Assembly (NCBI GenBank): GCA_015501585.1
Contig: JADNRY010000306.1
Span: 1-64,000 of the forward strand
DNA length: 64,000 nt
Origin: Rhodocollybia butyracea
Taxonomy: Eukaryota > Basidiomycota > Agaricomycetes > Agaricales > Omphalotaceae
Direction of reading: 5' to 3'
Shown here: in pieces, positions 55,485 to 64,000 of the stretch
How the letters are laid out: each line of letters starts with the position of its first letter
Numbering within the stretch: the stretch's first letter is position 1
Position numbers and translations under genes: made by a program
Notes under the pieces: model-generated
What the model was told of the DNA's origin: nothing
The model's input: only the letters and a program-made list of their open reading frames with translations
The model's database searches: none

Positions 55485-55705
55485 CTTCACGCATACGCAT
55501 ATCCACATCCACATTTTCACGCATCCGCATTCTTTCACACATACGCATCCGCATTTTTCATGCATACGCATATCCGCATCCGCATTTTTCACGCATCCGC
55601 ATATCCGCATCCGCATTTTTCACGCATCCGCATTTTTCACGCATCCGCATTTTTTCACTCATGCATACATATACGCATATCCGCATATGCATATTGGTAT
55701 CTGCT
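55485..55705 (+). repeat. degenerate tandem repeat of CGCATCCGCATTTTTCA units
   Basis: A composite of CATACGCATATCCGCATCCG and CGCATTTTTCACGCATCCGC blocks, about ten in all, mixing 6-bp (GCATCC/GCATAT) and 18-bp periods. All three plus frames stay open across it, giving false His/Arg-rich frames. Confidence 0.85.
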
Positions 55706-57984
55706 TCCCCACTTTGGAGTTTTTCTTCATGCATCCATATACTTTCACTGATCTTCAATTTAGGGTTTTCAAAGACTCCTGCTCCTAGAATTTGGGTATC
55801 CGCGCTTCACTTGACGCGTCGCAGGCTCCTAGCTAAATGGGTATCATCGCTCATTACGGATACTTGTTCATGGGAACCTGGAGCCGTGAGGCTGAGCTAC
55901 CTGGTATGGCTCAGCTTCAAGCCCGAAACTTTGACAAAGTATGGCATTGCATGCATAGACAATCCTCATACATTGCATGTGTTCTACTGTATTACAATGA
56001 ACATCATGATCGTAGGAGGCCATAGACCTCAAGTTTACGCACAGGTGTCAGATTAACGCGTGTGGGACTACCATCTCCAATAAACTAGTATAAAACATCA
56101 TAAAAACACATTATTATACTCACACCCCAGCACACTACAACCACTAGTAGAACCCCCGGCGGCACCTTCGTTAACCGCATAGAGGAGATTTATATTCAGG
56201 ACTATTTATGCTCTTCCTGTTACTCTTGGAGCTTTATCACTTGCCTGAGCAGTTCTTTGACTATCCGTCTTCCGCCAAACTTGCCTGACGACAGCAGATA
56301 CTTGGTCTATCTTGGCGCCTCAATGCCTCAAGCTTCCATGCCTCAATGCCTCAATGCCTCAATCTTCAAGGCTTGAAGGCCTCACCGGCACCTCCAACAC
56401 CCAGCGTTATCTGCCAGTCTGCCAGCTCACCTCCAAAGTAGACTTGGGCTACCATAACTCCCAGATTAAATCAGTACTCTCAGGCTGATCATATTGGGAC
56501 AATCATTCCATTAATACTCCGTTTTGATCATACATTTCATGATTGCAACTTTGATACACTTATTATACTCACTACGAGGAATTGACAATTTGCACAGATT
56601 ATACCAAGTAAATGTACAAATTACTCAGCATACAGTCACATTTTTCCCAGGTAGAAAATACTGTGTTTTTTTTTCAAATTATCAGACCGCAAAAGAGGCG
56701 CAAGTTTTTAACAAACGCTCAGTTCAATTGCAATTATAAAATTTTGTATAATCCCCAGCAGATGTTGTTAAAAATCCTCAATTCATACTCAGCGTTGAAA
56801 TCTTAAATATTCCTGACTTATGCGCAGTGTGAAAAATAGGAGAACTTATAAAAAAAGCCCGCTGAGAAAATTTATGCAGATGTCACAACGAGGTGCCGTC
56901 GCACAGTCAAGGCGTCACGTCGTCACGACGTCGGAGAGAGAGGGGTGTTGGAGATATTGACATCAGGTGAGCAATCGGTATTCATCTGACCAAACAGCTC
57001 CTAACCGCAGAGCTCTTCTACCAGCTTGAAACTTGGCCTCCCTCCCAACCTCTCCATCCAAAACGCTTCCAATTCAAATCTTCTACAACCTTCTCTCGAT
57101 TTCTCTCTAACCCCAATTCAAATCCTCTCCTAGTAACACTTGACATCTCCCCAATCCAATTGGTTCTCAATTCGACCTCCCTTGCAACCTCTCCCCATCC
57201 AAACTGTCCTAATTTGAATCTTCTATTAACAGCCTTCATTGTTGAGGATATTTGTACATTCATCTGCCGTAACTAACCTCCCTCATCTTTCATGATGTTC
57301 TCAACAGGGAAAAGCAAGAGCAAAGCCCTGGGAGCAGATCAAGACAATGTCTTGGAAAGGGTTTGCTGATCTAGCCTTTTGTCTGAAACTCAGACTTGTG
57401 AATTGGCCTGACAATGCTGTATTAGAGGTTGATTGATAAGGCAGACAGTGTACACAACACTGTTAGTTGGCTCTGGTCACACAGACACAGAGGAGACAAA
57501 GGTCCAGACACAGACACAGACAGAGAAAACACAACTTCATATTCCACATCAGGAAAAGCACTCTAGGCTCAAGTGGATTTAAAGTCTGCTCAGGTTTGAG
57601 CAACTGCAAAGCCTCCACTTGAGCACCCCAAGTCCCTCAAGTCATCCCAGGTCAGCCCAGGTCAGCCCAAGGTTGGAGTCCAGCCATTCATTGGCTCCAG
57701 TGCACTCAAGTTCACCTTCTTCCTGCCTTAGCACACTCAGGGTAAGGAGAGTTTGTAGTACAGGCTTGAGCGTGCTCAGATGTCACCTTAGCTGACTCAA
57801 GTATCATCCATTGAAAGCTAGAACTTAAGCAAACTCAACAGCTCTAAGTAGACTCAAGCAGTATAAGTAATTGAATTAAACTACCAAAATCAAACATCGA
57901 TCACGATCGAAGTCTTATTTTACACACAATCACAATCACAATCGAGAAAGTCAGTGAACAAAAAAAATTCATAGCATAAAACAA
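55706..57984. other. intergenic / left flank of the Plavaka element
   Basis: 56330-56380 has short CTCAATGCCTC repeats. 57545-57860 is rich in CTCAAG/CTTGAG and CCAGGTCAGCC repeats, which resemble sequence on the other side of the transposase (62.27-62.37 kb) and are probably subterminal transposon sequence. No gene seen. Confidence 0.45.
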
Positions 57985-60900
57985 CTACGAGTCCTTGTAT
58001 ATAGTTTTACAAGTGTAAACAGATAGCCAATTATTAATAAAAAAAGAATCAACTGTGTCTAAAACATTAGATGAGGTCAAAGCGGAGACATTTTTGACCT
58101 TACGAAAATTTGGTATAATCATGCAGGACTGGCGTATGTTAGATAACGGTATGATGGACCAAGTAAGGGTCCTAAGCTTTTGTATGGATGCCATATTATG
58201 AGTGGTACATGCAGCATCTGAAATCGTTGGAGAAGTGAACCATTCTATGTAAGCAAGAGCAGTCTTAGGCCAGGCTAAGGGAGCGGAAGACTTGTGAGAC
58301 CCAATGAGAGAAAGATTAATGGGTAAACAAAAGATAACTTTGATACGACCAATGCGAGTACCTAAAATGAAAAGAATATATCAGCATAGGAATTGTGCAA
58401 ATGAAATTGACTAGTAACCTTCAAGACTGACACTCTCAGCCTCCTCACTAGTCATTACAATGACAGTATCAAATCGCCCACCATTCAGTGGTGAGGCTTT
58501 CACAACGTCTTTCAAGTCAACACCCTCCTCCAGTCGTTCTGGTGAAAACTTGAACGAATAATAAACATCTAAGCGTTCAAATGGTAATACCCGAGTACAT
58601 GCCTCACGAACAGAAGCATTGGTGGCGGACGGTTTTAACATTTCAAGATATGCCTTCAGATCTTGCGTGAATGAAGGAACACGATGGGTTTTTTCAATGG
58701 CTGTTATTAATTTGTTGGGCGCAGTGGGAAACTTGGGAAGAAGGATATTAGATGAGAGTGGGGGAGGTGGTAAGATAGTCAAAGTAGCGGAAGAAGACCC
58801 AGATGAAGCAGCGGCAAGTGATTGTTGCTCTAGAGTCCATGCAAGTTCTCGATTGAAGGACTGGACGTTCTCTTGCCGCGAAAGCCACCGCGTCATCTGG
58901 GGGAACTCATCACGTTTGTTAGAAGCCCTCCATCCTTTCTTGGCAAAATCAATATGGAAATGTTCGAACATCTCGGTGTTGTAATTATCGGTGGTACCAA
59001 AAAATCGAATAGATTGGACATAGTGTGAGAGGGAATGAAATTTTGGAATATTAAGATGGTCCCGGACCTCCAAAGTAAGGAAACAATCCTTATATTTATG
59101 CCAAGTCCGGAGAGCATCTTCCATGTAAGATAATGTATCGTCATCATGAAGTGAGTACTGCGCGAGATAAATGAAGTCGAGAGTAGCCCGAATGGCAGTC
59201 AAACCACGAGTAGGCATGTCTGAACCAATCAAACATCCAAGGAGAATATTGGCCATGTTCTTCCGCTCCGACCCGCTGATCTGGGAGAGAGCAGAGATGC
59301 CATTCTTGAAGTGGCGTACTCCGTATGAAGGGGGAAGAGATCGAATACGACAATCAAATTCTTCTTCCGTGAGGACCTTTTGACACCATGTTATGATATG
59401 GCTAAGAACACCCTGGTAAAGCTGATGAAGAACGTCGGGGGTAATACTGAGGTGAATGTCGGTGTAAGGAAGGTCATCCCAGAATGGCCGGTAAACATAT
59501 CCCGACACATCCTCTTTCATACAGCTGTCAAAATACTGAGCCCCAGAGTGGGATGATTCGCAGGCATTTTTCATTACATCCAATGTCCATGCCTGAGTTC
59601 TCCGCTTGAAGGGCCCTTTCTCTCCCAGATTGGTCGACGGTACACGACATTTCGGACAAGTTCCAGACTTTGAGCAAGAAACCAGGCACTGCTCTGGAAA
59701 GTCGGCGACATAGCTGGCAAGAATGGGGTGAACACGTTGAACCTCCCCATCTGCACTTGCCATCTCAACACCTTCCTTTCCCGCAATAATAAGAGGCGCC
59801 ATTACTTGATGCATGGCTTCGTGGAAGAGACGGTGGTAGCGTCCAGTGGCTTCACGCTGGATCATCCGATCCTTATTGAGCTTCTCCACAGGCAGATAGG
59901 CGAGGAGAACACAGGCTTGCTGTGATGGTTTCTGTCAAAGTGCCCAAGGTATATTACCTAGAGTAAGATAGACAGGATATGCTTGTTTGCTGCCCGAAAA
60001 TTGAGTGAGTTGGGTTTTATCAGTGGCGATAATGAGTGGAGCCACAGTCGCGCCGACTGGTAGTTTGTCCTAGGTCAAGTAAATCAAAATGAATGTGTTG
60101 GAAGAAAAATAGACAAACTTGGGTGAATTGCCACCATTTCCCGGACCACATCTCTGAATATGTTCTCCGTGTGTGCTCCGCATCCTGGAAGATTGACTTG
60201 GGGCAGTAAACCAAGTGTTTAGCAATGGATGGATCTCCCCACAGGCTTTTAACCACCTCTACGATATCGCGATGACGGAGGATGAACTCTTCGTCTGGGT
60301 GGTCCATGAAACTCAACCACTGGACTTTCCACTCACCAGCCCGGGGCCTGACAAAATCTACACATTTATGGAGGCCTGCGATGTTGTTATAGGATAAGCC
60401 AAGTTTCTCAACAACCTAGATAAAGTTTGTCAAAAAATTAGCTAGAGAAGGAGTCTAATATACATACACCAGGTATTCCAAGTAAGCAATTTAAAGAATT
60501 ATGCCCTATGTTATCTTTCACGACCCAGTCCGCAATGCGCCAATCCATCTCTGAGGCAAAAGGGGCATAAATATTCGATTGAACATTACTACTGTCCATT
60601 GGGGAATTGTAAGAGAAATCATGGGACGCATGCCACCGCTCATACAGAGACTCGTCCATACGAATCCGGGCGCCAGCAGTAGGATGCTCAACTTCAAACA
60701 TTGTGAGATCTTCAGCGTCAAAAGTACAAATCTTGGCTCCAAGTTGACGATCAGCCAGGGAATCTCGATGAGCTTGTGTCGAAGGACCAGGGCCGGCTTG
60801 TCCAAGGGCCACAGGCTCATCATTGTTCATACGAACGAAGTAGAATAGGTCGTTCTCTTCCTTGATCTCTTGGAGAAGTTCTCCCGCCTCCCCGTTGCTG

Positions 60901-61106
60901 ATTTCAGGAGAGATATCGCCGCCAATCTCCCGCTCCATGAACTCTTCACCTAGATCTTGCTGATCTAGCTGAGTGGTGAAGTTCTCAATGGCGGCGGATT
61001 TCTGATGTGAACGATACCACATACAGGAACAAGCCTGATTAAGGTGGCTGTTGAGACTACGGTTGTGGTCGAACCAGCGTCCACAGTCAGCTGGACAAAG
61101 AGGCAT
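57985..61106 (-). pseudogene. Plavaka-type (CMC superfamily) transposase with one in-frame TGA
   Basis: Exons on the minus strand: 61106-60468, 60415-60119, 60069-58419, 58361-57985. They sum to 2964 nt (987 codons), in frame. The N terminus has a zinc finger-like CPADCGRWFDHNRSLNSHLN. Next come RMDESLYERWHAS, WVVKDNIGHNSLNCLLGIPG and the transposase core: HKCVDFVRPRAGEWKVQW, VAPLIIATDKTQLTQFSGSK, QAYPVYLTLGNIP, LVSCSKSGTCPKCRVPS, DIHLSITPDVLHQLYQGVLS, IPKFHSLSHYVQSIRFFGTT, NYNTEMFEHFHIDFAKKGWR. The C terminus is GTRIGRIKVIFCLP ... LSNIRQSCMIIPNF. The only break is a TGA at 59935-59937 in GNIPWAL-stop-QKPSQQAC, where relatives have Arg. A single C-to-T change from CGA would explain it. Confidence 0.9.
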
Positions 61107-62400
61107 TGGGAATGGCTATTTCAAGTAGGGGAGGGAGACTGTTGAAAGAGTGATGGGGAGAGGATGGTGAACAAGATAGCTGCAAAACACAATCAGTTAA
61201 AAACAAACCAAGAAAAATGACACCATACTTACTTATTGATTAGAATATGGGCGCAAGCACAAAAAAAAGCGGTGCAGAAATTGATAAGGCTAAAACAAAC
61301 GCAGTCAATATTGCTATTCAGAATGTTCGAAAAAAAAATTATCCTCACTGGTGGGATTGACAAGACCCATATAAAGTTGGACAGGAAGATAAGAGCAAAG
61401 CGCACCAGTAAGAACGTCAAGTTCTACCTGGCGGCGAATACACATCAGTAAGAACGTCAAGTTCTACCTGGGTGCGAAGCCAAGAGCGAAGCGCGTCAGT
61501 AAGAACATCAAGTTCTCCGAGGCCACAAAGACAAGATGAGCAATGTGCACCCGTTAGAACATCAAGTTCTAACCAGGCGCAGAAAGATGTAGATACAAAG
61601 TAGAGTAGCCGACTTGAAAATAAAACGGAATTCCATATCAGTTACATTCTAAGAATGAAAACATAAAGACGTACCGAATACACATAAGTTTACCTTCCAA
61701 GCCACAAAAGAAAAATCAACAGTGAGAGATTGGTCAGTTTAGCGTATTGAGCTGGGCAAAAAGGAACGTACGAGGAGATAGGTCTGGCCATTGAGCGACG
61801 CGATGCCACTGAATGTCGAGAAAAGTGAGAGATTGGTCAGTTTAGCATATTGAGCTGGGCAAAAAGGAACTTACGAGGAGATAGGTCTGGCCATTGAGCG
61901 ACACGATGCCGCTGAATGTCAAGAAAAGTGAGACATTGGTCAGTTTAGCCTATTGAGCTGAGCAAAAAGGAACTTACGGGGAGATAGGTCTGGCCATTGA
62001 GCAACGCGATGCCGCTGAACGTCGAGTTCAACAGCATGCAAAAAAAAACTGGCTAGAACATCACGTTCAAGACCAGAAGAAACGAGACAGCATGAACATG
62101 AAGTTCATGCTGTTTGAAGTCGTCCATCCAAGTCAATTGGATGGCAACGGCCGACGCTGAGAACGATGGTGGTAGTGGAGAAGGCGACAGCAAAGGCTGA
62201 GAACGATGGTAGAGGTGGAGGTGGCTGCAAATGATGGTAGTGGTGGAGGTGAAAGCGCAGTTGGGTGTCAGGTGACCCAAGCCACTCAAGCGGTCCTGAG
62301 TGCCCCTGGGCGCTTTGGACTTGAGGCACTTTGGGCTCAAAAGTTTGGGTGCTTTGGACTTGTTAACTCAACCCGCACGTGAACCAAAAGGTAAAAACTT
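61107..62400. mobile_element. 5' untranslated and subterminal region of the Plavaka element
   Basis: It lies directly upstream of the transposase start. It holds subterminal palindromic motifs AGAACNTCAAGTTCT (about 61413, 61453, 61503, 61558, and diverged copies at about 62057 and 62096) and the 102-bp tandem repeats. Arrays of short subterminal motifs are typical of CACTA/CMC elements, where the transposase binds. The outer terminus could not be fixed; a CTTGAG-rich stretch ends near 62370. Confidence 0.55.
61725..62025 (+). repeat. three tandem copies of an about 102-bp unit
   Basis: Each unit contains GAGANATTGGTCAGTTTAGC, TATTGAGCTGNGCAAAAAGG, AACNTACGNGGAGATAGGTC and TGGCCATTGAGC. Differences between copies are few. 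It lies within the presumed transposon 5' region. Confidence 0.9.
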
Positions 62401-62730
62401 CTTTCTTTCTTACTTCTATCACTGACTCCTTTCGTCGTCTTTGCCCATCCTCCTAGCTTTTTCTCTCGCCCGCTGTTGTAAAGGAACATCCTGACCTCAG
62501 TGCTCAATTTGATGTTGACACTGATTCGACACCGCAGATATTCAGCTTGACACTGTTTATCTTCTGCTTCTCTCGAACGACTTTATGTTGACAAGAGTAT
62601 TCAACATCATTGGTCTCAACTTGACATTGAAGATTCGACTTGACACTGAACCAGGACCCGCTCAAGGTCAGTAATATTCGCTTATCGATAGTGTGGCGCC
62701 CTTTTCTGATATGATCGCAGCTCAGGTTCT

Positions 62731-64000
62731 ATGGCGAGACAATCGCTATCCTTCGACGCCCTCACTTACTGGTAGGTACATTCACCCTGTGAAATAATTT
62801 AAATGTCTGTAACTGCCACAGTTTGAATATCTGTCACTTCCTTACATACAATGGTAAGTCCATAAACTAACGTCGTTTGTTTACAACTCTGACCATTTGA
62901 ATCAGCCATTGGAGAATGCAATTCTTAAATCATTCGACGGACTGGTGGGCAAGCATTATCTGGACATACAAGGCAGCCTTTTCATCACTTCCCCGAACAT
63001 GACGACAATACCACCCATCGTACTTAACTCTCTGAGCAGCCCCCAACGCGTTCGTCTCCGGAAACAGTTACATTATGGGGAACACAACTTTCTTTTAAAC
63101 CCTCAGCCCATCATCTCGACTCTTCCTCACCACGCACTCATTCGTTACCCAGGTGCAGGGAATGACACTTACATTTTCTGGGCTCTACCGCAGGAGGACG
63201 ATTTTGAGCCCATCGAGGGCCAGAGATTGTCTGGAGCTCCTCTTGGACATATCTCCTCTATGTTCATCGAGCAGCTCTACGCTGAATACATGAAACTCTT
63301 CAGCTCCTCTGCCTCCCCAAAGTTTGCCACTGATCCTGAGATCAAAACCTTACGCCCTCGAGTTCACCATCTATTTTCGCAACTCTGCTTTAATGAGATG
63401 GCGCATAGCTCAGCGCATGATCCTTCTCATTGAAGCAAGGATAACTTGGCTTGTTGAAGTCATGCCAACATTTGGGGACCCAGATGCGTGGAAGGTTCAC
63501 TCCCTTTGCAATGTTGTTGGCGCAGTCACGGAGGATTCTCTAGCCGTTGAAAGATTGTATCGCGTAAGTCCTCACCTCGTATACTCTATGCTCACTGAAA
63601 CCGAGACTTTTGCTCCATAGGCTGGAATACCGGTTTGGTTCTATCATGGTCTGGAGCTACCTTCCACCGTCAAGGTCGTAGCCTGGGTGGATGACAACAC
63701 CGACGCCTCGTGTTTACACTATAGTTGGATCGATTTTGAAGACTCCACCCCTGTAAGCCCAACAGTTTACAATGGGTCTGTTGAAACGTCTCAAGATCGA
63801 TATCACAAGATGGCGGTTGAATGTTGGACGATTGCCTTTCCTGCGGCCATCTTTGGCGCAGATCTTATTCAAAATGATGTTGACTACTCGAGTAACCTCC
63901 ACTCCGCAGCTTCTTCCCGTACATCGAAAACACTGTCCACTCCTTCTACATCTACTGCTGGACCTTCTCATACCGCCGGACCTTCTCGTACCGCAGGACC
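62731..64000 (+). CDS. hypothetical protein of an Agaricomycete lineage family, truncated by the window edge
   Basis: The main exon (to about 63400) carries LENAILKSFDGLVGKHYLDI, PHHALIRYPGAGNDTYIFWA and SSMFIEQLYAEYMKLF. It continues in another frame as RMILLIEARITWLVEVMPTF, GAVTEDSLAVERLYR. After an intron (63566-63620) follow AGIPVWFYHGLELPSTVKVV and WTIAFPAAIFGADLIQND, and then a repeat tail TAGPSHTAGPSRTAGP at the edge. IEARITWLVEVMPTFG and GAVTE-x-SLxVExLYRxGIPVW are features I associate with a widespread uncharacterised basidiomycete family. An ATG at 62731 (MARQSLSFDALTYC) with two short introns is a plausible start, but the join to LENAIL is uncertain. Function unknown. Confidence 0.6.

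Noticed and set aside
55445..56056. 203-codon His/Arg/Ile-rich plus-strand frame
   Set aside because: Produced by the CGCATCCG repeat; all three frames are open there and the flanks are not coding-like.

Overview
The window reads as nuclear DNA of a filamentous basidiomycete, most likely an Agaricomycete. Genes are split by many short GT-AG introns of about 47-65 nt. The transposons (Plavaka, Tnp2/CACTA, a Copia gag of the UBN2 type, a LINE with a C-terminal CCHC knuckle) and several gene families (DUF7918-like, MYND-finger, PHD-like) are of kinds known to me mainly from mushroom-forming fungi. I cannot name the species. Nothing was searched; all identifications are from reading the sequence.

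Layout. 1-875: the 5' end of a Copia retrotransposon on the minus strand. 1.6-3.0 kb: unresolved split coding sequence. 3.6-14.2 kb: a gene block SDR dehydrogenase - MYND protein - SNRNP40-type WD40 protein that has been tandemly duplicated. The second round left a stub of the WD40 gene (9.3-9.8 kb), a stub of the SDR gene (9.85-10.03 kb) and a second MYND gene; a 5'-truncated LINE sits in the junction. The two MYND copies each carry a different 1-nt frameshift. 14.5-22.3 kb is ordinary gene space: an intron-containing tRNA-Pro(AGG), a secreted histidine acid phosphatase/phytase, a PHD-finger protein and a metallo-beta-lactamase-fold hydrolase. Their models close in frame when the exons are summed.

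22.8-54 kb is accessory. It holds two copies of a DUF7918-like gene (one broken, one intact, with a shared promoter palindrome), an S/T/P/A-repeat protein, a dead Tnp2 transposon and at least three unrelated MITE-like elements with TA target duplications. It also holds three copies of an unrecognised gene family (called family X here; one copy reads open, two are broken), a small secreted protein gene, and four copies or fragments of a NADAR-domain gene. Copies of X, NADAR fragments and shared non-coding flanks recur around 35-40, 41.8, 46.7-47.4 and 48-52 kb, so this stretch grew by segmental duplication. 54-58 kb is mostly non-coding with a minisatellite. 57.9-62.3 kb is a Plavaka transposon whose 987-codon transposase is interrupted by one TGA. 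At the right edge a lineage-type hypothetical gene runs out of the window.

The genes do not form a metabolic cluster. The strongest themes are tandem and segmental duplication with partial decay, dense small DNA transposons, and GC-AG introns at three independent loci. The best candidate for undescribed biology is family X together with its recurrent NADAR-fragment neighbour.
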